The position numbers were made by a program, and so were the translations under genes. This document shows positions 28,733 through 38,148 of a DNA stretch of 64,000 bases, one piece after another. Below the pieces are notes generated by a model that saw only the letters and a list, made by a program, of their open reading frames with translations, did not search any database and was not told the origin of the DNA. The stretch's first letter is position 1. Each line of letters opens with the position of its first letter. Origin of the DNA: Leptospira sp. WS39.C2 (GTDB lineage: Bacteria > Spirochaetota > Leptospiria > Leptospirales > Leptospiraceae); the NCBI RefSeq assembly GCF_040833965.1, contig NZ_CP162142.1:2071001-2135000 (forward strand). Reading direction: 5' to 3'.

Positions 28733-29856
28733 TAAGCATGACCATCTTTTGCTAAAAAATTTTCAGCGACAACTAGCGCTTCTTCGATGATATGATGCAT
28801 ATCTAAATAACGATATGTGGCAAGCCTTCCGAGAAAAGTTACATTTTCCAATTTTGAAACTTCTGACTCGTATTTTTTTAAGATCTCTAAATCCTTATCC
28901 AATCGTTTGGGATAATATGGAATGTCAGAGGCTTCGGTCTCTTTGCTGTATTCTTCAAAATAAATTGTTTTTGAATGATTTTCCCAAGGAGTGAAATGTT
29001 TATGCTCATGCACCCTTGTATAAGCAACATCTTCGTCAGCATAATTGATTACTGCGTTTCCTTGAAAATCTCCTTCCCCGCGATATTCCTTAAAATATAC
29101 AGTGCGATACCCTAACCTGCCAAATCGAAAGGAAAAATAAGCGTCAATCGGTCCTGTATAAAAAACATGATTATATACAGACTTGTTATCCTCCTCACTG
29201 AGAAATAGTTTTCCTAAACTCACATTTATATTCGGATGTTCTAACATTTTTTGAATGATTGCGGTATATCCCTCTTCTGGAATCCCTTGGTATACATCAT
29301 TATAATAATTATCATCGTAATTAAAACGAACCGGAAGACGTTTTAAAATGGAAGCAGGTAGATTTCGAGGCTCAGTTCCCCATTGCTTCTTTGTGTATCC
29401 ATAAAAGAATGCCTTATATAATTTCTCACCAACGAATTTTTTTGCCTGCTCTTCAAAAGTTTTCGGATCCGTGATGGAAGAATCACCCTGGGTTTCGATC
29501 CATTTTTTTGCTTCTTCTGGACCAAACGATTTTCCATAAAATTGATTGATCGTATGTAAATTAATTGGCATGGAATACACTTGGTTTTTATAGATCGATT
29601 TGACTCGATTAACAAAGGGACGAAGATTACCAAATGAATTTACGTAATTCCAAACTTTCTCGTTACTTGTATGAAAGATATGTGGGCCATACTTATGAAC
29701 CATAACATCTGTTACAGAGTCACGTTCCGTATGACAGTTTCCACCTATATGATTTCTTTCATCAACAATTTCGATTATATATTTGCCAGTCTTGGCAAGT
29801 GTATTCGCTACAACTGCTCCGGAAAAACCAGCCCCTACAATTAATATTTTTTTCAT
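28732..29856 (-). CDS. glf: UDP-galactopyranose mutase
   Basis: Flavoenzyme that interconverts UDP-galactopyranose and UDP-galactofuranose, so the glycan probably contains galactofuranose. It has 374 residues, standard for the family. The FAD-binding GAGFSGAVVA (7-16) is followed by VDERNHIGGNCHTE (35-48). Later family segments are YGPHIFHTS, FYGYTKKQWG and MLEHPNI. The C-terminal RLATYRYLDMHHIIEEAL is the typical end. ATG start overlapping the upstream GT2 stop as ATGA. A galactofuranosyltransferase is probably among the adjacent GT2/GT4 genes. Confidence 0.95.
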   Translation of the reverse strand: MKKILIVGAGFSGAVVANTLAKTGKYIIEIVDERNHIGGNCHTERDSVTDVMVHKYGPHIFHTSNEKVWNYVNSFGNLRPFVNRVKSIYKNQVYSMPINLHTINQFYGKSFGPEEAKKWIETQGDSSITDPKTFEEQAKKFVGEKLYKAFFYGYTKKQWGTEPRNLPASILKRLPVRFNYDDNYYNDVYQGIPEEGYTAIIQKMLEHPNINVSLGKLFLSEEDNKSVYNHVFYTGPIDAYFSFRFGRLGYRTVYFKEYRGEGDFQGNAVINYADEDVAYTRVHEHKHFTPWENHSKTIYFEEYSKETEASDIPYYPKRLDKDLEILKKYESEVSKLENVTFLGRLATYRYLDMHHIIEEALVVAENFLAKDGHA

Positions 29857-30782
29857 AAAACTCGTTTTGGTAATAAACTTAGGATTAAAAACACGGCTTT
29901 TTTTATCATATTGATGAGAAAAACCTTAAAAAAAGAAAATAACTTACTCGCAAAAGATGTAGATTCAGCGCTTACCTTACTACCAAAATACAGGAGAATC
30001 TGCCTCCATTGAGACTCTGAAAGTTTCCTAGAGGCCAAATTTACTAAAAAACTTTTTCTAGGATATCTGCCTTCATGAAACACAAGTCGTGCTTCCCTAG
30101 CAAATTCCAAATCCGAATTTAAAAAATGTGCCATAATGGATTCCAATTCGGAAACTCCCTTACCTACGTTCTTGGTAGACAAACCACCTAACGAATAGTG
30201 AACGACTGGTTCTTGGATACTTTTTCCTAGATAGCCTTTTTGAATCACACGAAACATAAAATCTACATCTGCCGAGTATCGAAACTTTATGTTAAAACCA
30301 TTTAGTTTAGTATAAATATCCTTTTTACATAAATAAGCCTGGTGATTGGAAGGATTTCCAATGAAGAAATCAAAATCTGTGAGTGTCTTTGGTTTCCAAC
30401 GTTTTAAACCAAACAACATTTTTGCTTCACCACAGACATAATCTACCTTTGGATCAGAAGTTGGAATGAGTAATTTTTCCAAAGCCAAAGGGTGCAAAAA
30501 ATAATCATCTGCATTTAAGAATAGAATCCATTTTCCCTTTGCGAGAGGGAATGCTTTGTTCATCGCATCATAAACACCAGAATCCTTCCCAGAATAAAAT
30601 CGAACTCTGTCTCCGAATGTTTTTATTTGTTCTACTGTTCGATCTGTACTCAATCCATCCCAAACCAACACTTCAAAACTTACATTTTTTTGGTTTAAGG
30701 CAGAGCTAATCGTGCGGGCAATCGTGTCCTCCGCATTTCGAACAACGGTGATGATGGTAACAAGAGGATTTTTATTTTGCAT
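29853..30782 (-). CDS. GT2 family glycosyltransferase
   Basis: A 309-residue enzyme of the WcaA/WbbD-like GT2 type. PLVTIITVVRNAEDTIARTI starts the GT-A domain, VLVWDGLSTDRTVEQI follows, YSGKDSGVYDAMNKAF is the conserved middle segment, and WILFLNADDYF is the metal site. One hydrophobic stretch near the C-terminus (FKVFLINMIKKAVFLILSLL) may anchor it to the membrane. ATG start, overlapping the preceding GT4 gene by 11 bases and glf by four. Its pairing with glf makes a galactofuranose-related role possible. Confidence 0.87.
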   Translation of the reverse strand: MQNKNPLVTIITVVRNAEDTIARTISSALNQKNVSFEVLVWDGLSTDRTVEQIKTFGDRVRFYSGKDSGVYDAMNKAFPLAKGKWILFLNADDYFLHPLALEKLLIPTSDPKVDYVCGEAKMLFGLKRWKPKTLTDFDFFIGNPSNHQAYLCKKDIYTKLNGFNIKFRYSADVDFMFRVIQKGYLGKSIQEPVVHYSLGGLSTKNVGKGVSELESIMAHFLNSDLEFAREARLVFHEGRYPRKSFLVNLASRKLSESQWRQILLYFGSKVSAESTSFASKLFSFFKVFLINMIKKAVFLILSLLPKRVL

Positions 30783-31986
30783 GAGATTGAGTTAAGGATT
30801 CGTAAACTAAAATATGTTCATCAGCACACTGATTCCAGGAGAATTGTTTGACTCGGGTGTAACCCGATTGGATCAATTTTTCTCTATGTTCTTTTCCGTT
30901 CAATAGTTCAGAAATTTTGTTCTTTAAATCAATGGGATCTTTGGGGTCAAAGTAATAAGCTGCGTCCAATGCCACTTCTTGAAACACTTCAATTTGACTG
31001 CAAAGGACAGGACAACCTACTGACATCGCTTCCAATAATGGAATTCCAAAACCTTCATACAAGGAAGGATATATAAACATTTGTGCATTTCGATAATAGG
31101 AAGCCAATTGTGCATCAGATCCAAAAGAGTGTTGGTGGACAAAATTGGTTAAACCCAATGCATCGATTGTTTTTTTTTCGGTAAAAGAAAAGTTACCACC
31201 ACCCGCACATATCAAATGAATTTCTTTCTCCGTTTTCAATAACGAAAAAGACTTCAGAAGCGTAGAGAAATTTTTATACTCTGAGCGATTTCCTACAAAT
31301 AAAAGATATTTTTCAAAAGGCAAAGGATCTTCTATTTCTTTCTCATCGGAAAGGTCACCTGCTAAGTAAATCACAGATACCTTTCCTTCTGGTATAGCAG
31401 GATACAAACGTAACAAATCTTTTTTCGTTGTATTTGAAATACAGATGATATGATCGGCTAACTCACACAAACTTTTTCTGTTTTTTAAAATGAAATTGGT
31501 TGTTCCATAATAATCAGGAAATAACTCATGAACACAATCGTAAACGGTTAGAACCATTTTCGTTTTACTCTTTCTTATAGCTTCCCCGTAATAAGATTGA
31601 AAATAAGTTGGATGGAAAATTTGGAATTCATTAGAGAGAAGTGTTTTGCACACTTGTTCGTCGATGTTTCTAATCTGTTTACGTAAACTAAATTTATAAA
31701 TACCCCTTTCCCTTTTCAGAAAAAATTCGGGCATAGAACATCCCAAAAAAGAAAGACTCGTTTGAATGATTCTGTATGCAGTGTAGAGAGAAAAAAAATG
31801 AGGAAGGTTGATTTGAGTATTAGAAGAAAACTCTTTTAATATTCCTTTTCCATAGGAACCAATGTCTACAGAAGTTTGGAACTGAATCCTTCTTTCTTTC
31901 AGTCGCCGAATCACCTCAATAAAGATTTTTGAAATTCCACCGAACCGATTCTGAAAAAAAATTTGATGGTCAATGATTACTTTCAT
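30772..31986 (-). CDS. GT4 family glycosyltransferase
   Basis: A 404-residue retaining glycosyltransferase of the GT-B fold. The C-terminal donor domain holds YLLFVGNRSEYKNFSTLLK and the E-x7-E motif in LYEGFGIPLLEAMSVGCPV. The frame stays open to 32160, but I start at ATG 31986 because MKVIIDHQIFFQNRFGGIS is the natural N-terminus and AAGAG lies just upstream. The longer form would overlap the previous gene by 191 bases. The chosen start leaves a 17-base overlap. Confidence 0.88.
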   Translation of the reverse strand: MKVIIDHQIFFQNRFGGISKIFIEVIRRLKERRIQFQTSVDIGSYGKGILKEFSSNTQINLPHFFSLYTAYRIIQTSLSFLGCSMPEFFLKRERGIYKFSLRKQIRNIDEQVCKTLLSNEFQIFHPTYFQSYYGEAIRKSKTKMVLTVYDCVHELFPDYYGTTNFILKNRKSLCELADHIICISNTTKKDLLRLYPAIPEGKVSVIYLAGDLSDEKEIEDPLPFEKYLLFVGNRSEYKNFSTLLKSFSLLKTEKEIHLICAGGGNFSFTEKKTIDALGLTNFVHQHSFGSDAQLASYYRNAQMFIYPSLYEGFGIPLLEAMSVGCPVLCSQIEVFQEVALDAAYYFDPKDPIDLKNKISELLNGKEHREKLIQSGYTRVKQFSWNQCADEHILVYESLTQSHAK

Positions 31987-33274
31987 AAACTCTTTGGTAC
32001 ACTTCTTTTGTGAGGGATGCTGTTTTCTCCCAGGTATAAAGCTTCGCTCGACCCAATGCTTGGTATGCCATCCTCTTTCGAATGGATTCCTCTTGTATGT
32101 AGGTTTCCATAGCTCGAGTGATCTCCATAACTTCTGTAGGATCGGCATACACCCCAGCATCTCCCACTACCTCTGGCAATGAAGAAGTGTTAGAAACAAG
32201 TACAGGGACTCCACACTGCATGGCCTCTAAGGGTGGTAGGCCAAATCCTTCGTTAAACGACATATAAACAAACAACAAAGCTCCCGAGTATATGGATGCG
32301 AGCAAATCATCTGAAACAAAACCTACAAAAAGAATTCGATCCTGTTGTTCTTTTGTGTAGTTTCCGATTAGTTTTTCTTGTTCGGTCCCCCAGCCCTTCC
32401 CTCCAATGAGAACTAATTTTAATTCAGGAAATTGAGAAAGGCACTCCATCGCAAGAAATGCTTTGATTGTGTTTTTTAAATTTTTTCTCGGCTCTAATGT
32501 CGCAACACTCAGTACATACGACCCCCGTTTGAGTGCATACGATGAGAGAACTTCATTTATTTTCTGTTCCGATGTTTCTTGATAAAATACTTCCGAAGCT
32601 GCAAGAGGAGTTACATAAACTTGTTTTTCTTGAATTTTCTCTGTAACACTGAGAATGTCCTTTTTGCTATATTCGGAAATCGTTATAACAGAATCTGTTT
32701 TTTTAAGATCTCGAATCAATTTCCATACCACTTCATCCTTGTTTCCAAAAAAATATTCTGGATACTTGATCGAAATGACATCATAAATGGTAACAATTTT
32801 ACCAATCTCCGAATCCAAGATGTATTTTGGAATCGGCAAAAATGTACTATGAAATATATATTCTTTGGTTAACTGATCTGAAGGAATCGGTCGCAAATAT
32901 TCCCTTAGTCCCAATAAAAAAAATATGGGATACAACAGAATCGAAATGATAGATTTGAGAAAACTTGAGAAGTTCTGAAATTTTTTCCAATCAAATCGAT
33001 TCAGAAACCATTGGTAGTATTTGAAGGCAATATCCTTTCGAATGGACGATTTTTTTGGAAACAATAAAAAGCGTGTTTCTAAATGGATTCCCTGAACCTT
33101 TAAATATTCCTTCACATCAGTGATATTCCCATGTATGGAACTTAGATAAAGTTCAATAGAAGGATCTTTTAATAATTGAAACAATACATTTTCAATCACT
33201 CGAAAGATTCCAGTTTTTGCTTTCTTATTTTTTACAGACCAAGCGAGGACAGAAATATCATAAATAAGCTTCAA
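31970..33274 (-). CDS. GT4 family glycosyltransferase
   Basis: A 434-residue mannosyltransferase-like GT4 enzyme. YVLSVATLEPRKNLKNTIKA opens the donor domain, GGKGWG follows, and SFNEGFGLPPLEAMQCGVPV holds the E-x7-E pair. I prefer TTG at 33274 (protein MKLIYDISVLAWS) because AAAGAG lies nine to ten bases upstream. A TTG at 33304 is possible. It overlaps a small upstream frame by 17 bases, the same overlap as with the GT4 gene downstream. The sugar is unknown. Confidence 0.87.
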   Translation of the reverse strand: MKLIYDISVLAWSVKNKKAKTGIFRVIENVLFQLLKDPSIELYLSSIHGNITDVKEYLKVQGIHLETRFLLFPKKSSIRKDIAFKYYQWFLNRFDWKKFQNFSSFLKSIISILLYPIFFLLGLREYLRPIPSDQLTKEYIFHSTFLPIPKYILDSEIGKIVTIYDVISIKYPEYFFGNKDEVVWKLIRDLKKTDSVITISEYSKKDILSVTEKIQEKQVYVTPLAASEVFYQETSEQKINEVLSSYALKRGSYVLSVATLEPRKNLKNTIKAFLAMECLSQFPELKLVLIGGKGWGTEQEKLIGNYTKEQQDRILFVGFVSDDLLASIYSGALLFVYMSFNEGFGLPPLEAMQCGVPVLVSNTSSLPEVVGDAGVYADPTEVMEITRAMETYIQEESIRKRMAYQALGRAKLYTWEKTASLTKEVYQRVYESNH

Positions 33275-33485
33275 ATTGTATAAACTCTTTTTTTGAAGAA
33301 ACAAAATCGCTAGAAGATTTTATATATGGGAATTGGGTAAGCTCACAAAATAGATAAGACTTTTTTGTATGCTCATTATAACATATAGCCCTTTGAATCA
33401 ACTGATTTTCTAATTCAAAGATTTGAATTAGTTTTTCACCGTAAGGCAGAAAAACGATTTTTCGGATATATTCTTTTAGTTCCAT
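33258..33485 (-). CDS. Small hypothetical protein between two glycosyltransferase genes
   Basis: A 75-residue frame starting ATG four bases after the GT2 stop codon, on the same strand. It overlaps the next GT4 gene by 17 bases. The sequence (MELKEYIRKIVFLPYGEKL...) is hydrophilic and probably helical, with two Cys, and has no signal peptide or recognisable domain. Without this frame there would be an unusual 215-base hole in a tightly packed operon. It could be a real small protein or the remnant of a larger transferase. The ribosome site is poor. Confidence 0.45.
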   Translation of the reverse strand: MELKEYIRKIVFLPYGEKLIQIFELENQLIQRAICYNEHTKKSYLFCELTQFPYIKSSSDFVSSKKEFIQFEAYL

Positions 33486-33489
33486 AAGC

Positions 33490-34404
33490 TTAGAAAGAAA
33501 ACAATTTTAAGTAATAATAATAAAGCCGAACAAATGATTTTAAAAGAATTGGATGATTCAAATTTGGAAATACATTTTTAAAAGAATAATGAGCAAAATG
33601 AAACAACCAATGATTCGATGTTTTCCCAACTACATTCTTTTGCATTTGGACTATTTCTCGGTGGACATTGTAATTTTGGCTTGTTTTGGTATTTTCATGA
33701 ATTCTTGTGCAGGCAAGAATTTCCGGTAAAAACCAAAAGGAATTTTCTTTAGAAATCCTTAACCAATATTCATAATCCATACAATAACCTAGAGATTCAT
33801 TCAAATAACCAACTTTTGATAACACATCCGCTTTTAAAAAAACAGTTGGTTGGCAAATCATACAATAATCAATCAAACGTTCCCGATGAAAGGGTTCTAC
33901 AGGATAAAACTCAAGGAACTGATCTTCTTTATCGATGTGTAAACCAATTCCATACAACGCAAGACTGCCATTTTGTTTCAAAGCATTCCATGCTTTTTCC
34001 ACTGCAGAATCCAAATAGATGTCATCAGAATTTAACCATGCTATGACTGATCCAATTGCCAACTTCCAACCTTTATTGATCGCATGGGTTTGCCCATTGT
34101 CTTTTTCGGAAAACCATCGATAACTGATTCCTAGGCAACGAGTGTTGCATGATGTATGTCCTGTGATTTTTTGAAACCGAAGGTCTTGGTATAAACCTGT
34201 GACTTCCGCATTAGGAAACAAATCTGCATATTCCTTGATACGATTTACGGAGTCATCTTTTGATCCTCCATCCATAACAATGAAATCTAAATAAAAGGAA
34301 CCTTCTTGCGAGAGGATGGAACGAATGGTTCTATCGATGAATTCTCCTTGGTTATAAGACGGTGTAACTATGGATATAATTTGATTTTGCGAAATTGGAT
34401 GCAT
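33490..34404 (-). CDS. GT2 family glycosyltransferase
   Basis: A 304-residue GT-A enzyme. IISIVTPSYNQGEFIDRTIR is the N-terminus, FIVMDGGSKDDSV the nucleotide-contact region, FSEKDNGQTHAINKGW the conserved middle, and VIAWLNSDDIYLDSA the metal-site segment with Asn-Ser-Asp-Asp in place of a plain DXD. MDYEYWLRI matches the usual catalytic-loop region. This subtype is common in O-antigen loci. ATG start. It lies nine bases after a membrane protein gene and four bases before the small 75-residue frame. Confidence 0.87.
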   Translation of the reverse strand: MHPISQNQIISIVTPSYNQGEFIDRTIRSILSQEGSFYLDFIVMDGGSKDDSVNRIKEYADLFPNAEVTGLYQDLRFQKITGHTSCNTRCLGISYRWFSEKDNGQTHAINKGWKLAIGSVIAWLNSDDIYLDSAVEKAWNALKQNGSLALYGIGLHIDKEDQFLEFYPVEPFHRERLIDYCMICQPTVFLKADVLSKVGYLNESLGYCMDYEYWLRISKENSFWFLPEILACTRIHENTKTSQNYNVHREIVQMQKNVVGKTSNHWLFHFAHYSFKNVFPNLNHPILLKSFVRLYYYYLKLFSF

Positions 34405-34413
34405 TGTTCTAAC

Positions 34414-35655
34414 TTACTCGAATGGATAAAATTGTGGTTTATTCCAGTCCCAAACTCTTTCGGGATGTTGATCAACATTCCCACCACGTATATTCCATAA
34501 TTGAGTATTTTTGGAAAATGCAGCTGATAAGTGAATGAATATTGAAATAGATGCAAACAAAAAGAATGTATATTTATAGAATTGAATTTTCTTAAAATCT
34601 CGGATAAAAAAGCACAAAAGAAAACTGAAAAAAGGTATCATATCAGTTAAAAATCTTGGTCCAACGGAATGACCACCCCACCAATGAGGGAATGTTGAAA
34701 TAATAAATAAGTGAGTAAAGACAATCATGAAAAAAAGATAAATTACATGTTTATCTCGTTTTTTTGAAAATAAAGCAAACAATGAAAGGCCAAAAATTGG
34801 CGACCAAATCAAAAAACCGCGATTGGGACTAAATAAATTACCCATAATAGCTGTCGTAAGTAAATTTGCATCAATGGTTAACCGAGCAGACTGATAATAA
34901 GGAGGCAAATAAGTTCCAAAAACGAAAACATTGAATAGTATAAAAACTAAAACAGAAAGTAAAACTACAAAGATATACTGTAGTCTATATTTTTTAAAGT
35001 AAACCAAAACAAAACATGAAATAAAGAAAAGAGGTATTATATTAGTAGGTCTAATGATATAAGAAAACACTAGTAAAAAACCAAGTAAAGGAATATAACC
35101 CTTCTTTCGTTTCATTGAATAAATAAGTATATACAAACCCAAGGACAGCAAAAACACACTTCCGGAATGAGGCCAGAGAGCACGACTTGCGGTGGTTAAA
35201 TATGGGGAACCCAAGCCAACTGGAAGGAGCAATATAGCAGACCAAAGTTTTGAAACATAAAACCGAAAAGTTAAAAACAAAAATAGAAGTGATGATATTA
35301 CTAATAATGAAGCGAAAATCATTTCGAAATGTTTTATATACATAAACAAAGTGAATTCATTGACGAACAGTTTCAAAAGAGCAATAACAGGAAGTATAAG
35401 AAAGGTTAAACCATACGGAAAATAATTATACAACTTCCCATTGACTTCAATGACTGCATATGAATCTTTTACTCCATACACAAGAAATTCATTCAAATCC
35501 ATGTTAAATTCTTTTAAAATACTAAATCCAGTTGGCAACACCCAAAAGGAATCATGTGTGCCCATAGGATAGGAAAACAAATAGATAAAAATTATGAATA
35601 ACAATACAAATACTAAAAAGTTCTTCTTAATTATATTAATTATTTTATAAAACAT
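34414..35655 (-). CDS. Polytopic membrane protein, GT-C-like
   Basis: A 413-residue protein with about ten hydrophobic spans. The first loop has MGTHDSFWVLPTGFS, and a later loop has HWWGGHSVGPRFLTDMIPFF, which resembles the GPRF/GMRY segments of the D-x3-K paralogues. The C-terminus ends with QHPERVWDWNKPQF, a tail often seen in glycan-locus membrane transferases. It lacks the D-x3-K motif and the C-terminal soluble domain. ATG at 35655 directly follows a GTG (35658); either could be used. Membrane glycosyltransferase is inferred, not shown. Confidence 0.65.
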   Translation of the reverse strand: MFYKIINIIKKNFLVFVLLFIIFIYLFSYPMGTHDSFWVLPTGFSILKEFNMDLNEFLVYGVKDSYAVIEVNGKLYNYFPYGLTFLILPVIALLKLFVNEFTLFMYIKHFEMIFASLLVISSLLFLFLTFRFYVSKLWSAILLLPVGLGSPYLTTASRALWPHSGSVFLLSLGLYILIYSMKRKKGYIPLLGFLLVFSYIIRPTNIIPLFFISCFVLVYFKKYRLQYIFVVLLSVLVFILFNVFVFGTYLPPYYQSARLTIDANLLTTAIMGNLFSPNRGFLIWSPIFGLSLFALFSKKRDKHVIYLFFMIVFTHLFIISTFPHWWGGHSVGPRFLTDMIPFFSFLLCFFIRDFKKIQFYKYTFFLFASISIFIHLSAAFSKNTQLWNIRGGNVDQHPERVWDWNKPQFYPFE

Positions 35656-35681
35656 CACAACTTTATATCCAAATTTCCAAT

Positions 35682-36725
35682 CTACCGTAAATGACCATAT
35701 ACACGTTTATCATAATTTCCAATATGCCTTTCCAATAGAATAAAAAGAACAATATCTGGTTTTTTGGCTAATAACAAATCAAAATCTACAGACTTCTCAT
35801 TCTGAACAAAATTATATGTTTCCACATCACCAAACTGGTATTTAAAAAAATCTACCATTGGATAAAAATAAGAGTCATGTAAAACTAATATTTTTAGTTT
35901 ATTCCGTCTTTGGTTTTGATTGAATTCTGGATAAAATACATAATCGGTATCTGTTAAATAAGGGGATAAAGATAAATATTCGCCAATATCCCGACCAATA
36001 GTTGGTATCGATTTTATTAAAAATTCCTTTTCCGAAAATGGTATTATATCTTTGAATTGAACTGACATATTTCGAAATAAATGGTTTGAAGCTAAAAAAC
36101 CAGCAAAGGAATTCCAATGTGTATCCGTTTTATAATATATATCCCTCCTTTGTTTTTCCAATAACAGAATATTATGAAAAAAAACTACATCCACAGGAGA
36201 TTTATTCAATCTTTCATAAAAAGAAAAATATTTATCTATTTTCATTGTTAATCGATCATTCGATTTAATTTTTTCTGGGTAAATATTAAATTTTTCAGGT
36301 ACAATTGCTGAATAGAATTGTATTGATTTAGAATGGCAAAGCTTCGAAATATTTTGAATTCCTTCTTCAAAATTTAAATAATCAGAATCATTAAAAGAAT
36401 AATCACGACCATTTGATCCTTTTCCAAGAAAGATAAATATCCAATTGTCTAGACCTTTTAATACTGTACGTTTTGGCGTTGCATCCAACAAAAACCAAAC
36501 AAAATAGTTAAATTTCTGAATTAACCAATTCCTAAGTATAAATTTTCCTTCAAAAAACTTTTCACTTTTTTGAATCTTTTCTGATAAGGGCATTACTTTG
36601 AAATCTGTATAGGTTAACTCCTTATTTTTTTCTGTTGAAGGTATATCCTCTACTATTTCAAAAACAATATTTAAGAAAGGAAGTAATAGGAAAAAAATTA
36701 GGAAAATTATACTTAATTTTTTCAT
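35682..36725 (-). CDS. AlgJ/AlgX-like SGNH acyl-transfer protein
   Basis: A 347-residue protein with an N-terminal membrane anchor or signal segment (IIFLIFFLLLPFLNIVF) and an extracytoplasmic domain of the alginate O-acetyltransferase AlgJ/AlgX type. Visible family marks are GLDNWIFI (near 91), AIVPEKFNIYP, the Asp/His pair in KTDTHWNSFAGF, and LHDSYFYP with a Ser nucleophile candidate. Its ATG overlaps the MBOAT stop as TAATG. That coupling supports a two-protein machine: the MBOAT protein passes an acyl group across the membrane and this protein attaches it to the glycan. Confidence 0.82.
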   Translation of the reverse strand: MKKLSIIFLIFFLLLPFLNIVFEIVEDIPSTEKNKELTYTDFKVMPLSEKIQKSEKFFEGKFILRNWLIQKFNYFVWFLLDATPKRTVLKGLDNWIFIFLGKGSNGRDYSFNDSDYLNFEEGIQNISKLCHSKSIQFYSAIVPEKFNIYPEKIKSNDRLTMKIDKYFSFYERLNKSPVDVVFFHNILLLEKQRRDIYYKTDTHWNSFAGFLASNHLFRNMSVQFKDIIPFSEKEFLIKSIPTIGRDIGEYLSLSPYLTDTDYVFYPEFNQNQRRNKLKILVLHDSYFYPMVDFFKYQFGDVETYNFVQNEKSVDFDLLLAKKPDIVLFILLERHIGNYDKRVYGHLR

Positions 36726-38086
36726 TAGAATCTAAAATAAATAAAAGGATTATAATTATTTGCTACCAAGAAGAAAATTGAAATCAGGAAAACAAAAATT
36801 CCGAAGATTGATTTAGTAATTGGAAAATTTGATAAATAGGAATGAAAACGCCATTCGAAAGCAAATAATACCGAAAAACATATTCCAATTACCCACTTCA
36901 TATCATAAAACGAAAATAATTGTAGAAACACAAAACCATTGCCACCAAATAATATCTTTAAAAATTCAATGGATTCCGTAAGATTATTTGTCCGAAAAAA
37001 CACCCACCCAATGTTTATGATAAAAAATGTAATCATAAACTTAATAAAAGACGGAAGAAAATTTAATACTTCTTTATATTTAGTACGTTCTGCCATTAAG
37101 AAAAAACCATGGAAGATTCCCCATATAATAAAATTCCAACTAGCTCCGTGCCAGAATCCACATAGAAGAAAAACTAAAAATAAATTTACAATTTGCCTAG
37201 AATAACCAACTCGATTTCCGCCCATAGGAATGTATAAATAATCCCTAAACCAGCTAGACAAAGTAATATGCCATCTACGCCAAAATTCCTGAATACTCAA
37301 TGAAGAGTAAGGATAATTAAAGTTAATTGGAAAGGTTATACCGAATATTCGACCTAATCCAATGGCCATATCCGAATATCCTGAAAAATCAAAGTAAATC
37401 TGGAAACTATAAGATAGAATAGCAAGCCATGCAGAGGCAGAACCGATGATACTAAAATCGGTGGAAAATACTTCATCAGCATAGATACCTAAGTTATTCG
37501 CAATCAATACCTTTTTACCTAAACCAATCACAAACAAGGTTAGACCACTAACTAATTCTTTGTGATTTGCTTTAAGTTTCTCTAGGGACTGAAATACTTC
37601 GCTGTATCTAACAATTGGTCCCGCAATCAATTGAGGAAAAAAAGAAATGTAAAATGAGAATCTTATCAAACTTTTATCTGCAAATATATCTTTTCTATAA
37701 ACATCAAAGAGATAAGAAATCCCTTGGAAGGTAAAAAAAGAAATACCCAAAGGTAAGTGAATATCTAAATTCAATTCACTTGACTTGGAGATCACCGTAG
37801 TTAAAAATATTGTGTATTTAAAATATATTAGCAGAGCTAAATTTAAAACAATTCCTAAAGAAAATATAATTCTGCTATTTTCTGAAGATTCAATCCATCT
37901 ACCAAATAAAAAATTAATTAAAATTGAAACGAGAATTACAAATATATATTCCTGTTCGCCCCAAAAATAAAAAGCGAAACTTGCTATCAGTAGAATTAAT
38001 ATCCGATATCTCTGGCTTGATAAAGAAAAAGCGATAAATACAATCGGAAAAAAAGCAAAAATGAATAATATTGAGCTAAAAACCAT
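36725..38086 (-). CDS. MBOAT-family O-acyltransferase (AlgI-like)
   Basis: An integral membrane protein of 453 residues, about 11 spans, of the AlgI/DltB branch. Family segments are PLGISFFTFQGISYLFDVYR (91-110), FFPQLIAGPIVRYSE, EFWRRWHITLSSWFRDYLYI with the first conserved His, and CGFWHGASWNFIIWG with the catalytic-type His. It is expected to move acetyl or a similar acyl group across the inner membrane for transfer by the AlgJ-like partner encoded next. ATG start. A 62-base gap precedes it. Confidence 0.92.
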   Translation of the reverse strand: MVFSSILFIFAFFPIVFIAFSLSSQRYRILILLIASFAFYFWGEQEYIFVILVSILINFLFGRWIESSENSRIIFSLGIVLNLALLIYFKYTIFLTTVISKSSELNLDIHLPLGISFFTFQGISYLFDVYRKDIFADKSLIRFSFYISFFPQLIAGPIVRYSEVFQSLEKLKANHKELVSGLTLFVIGLGKKVLIANNLGIYADEVFSTDFSIIGSASAWLAILSYSFQIYFDFSGYSDMAIGLGRIFGITFPINFNYPYSSLSIQEFWRRWHITLSSWFRDYLYIPMGGNRVGYSRQIVNLFLVFLLCGFWHGASWNFIIWGIFHGFFLMAERTKYKEVLNFLPSFIKFMITFFIINIGWVFFRTNNLTESIEFLKILFGGNGFVFLQLFSFYDMKWVIGICFSVLFAFEWRFHSYLSNFPITKSIFGIFVFLISIFFLVANNYNPFIYFRF

Positions 38087-38148
38087 ATCGTTAAAAAAAT
38101 CTCATCACTGAAAAACTAAGATTTTAAAATTTACCACTTCGTATTTAA

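Noticed and set aside
31987..32160. Upstream extension of the GT4 gene that starts at 31986
   Set aside because: It would overlap the previous GT4 gene by 191 bases and the extra residues are the wrong-frame shadow of that gene.
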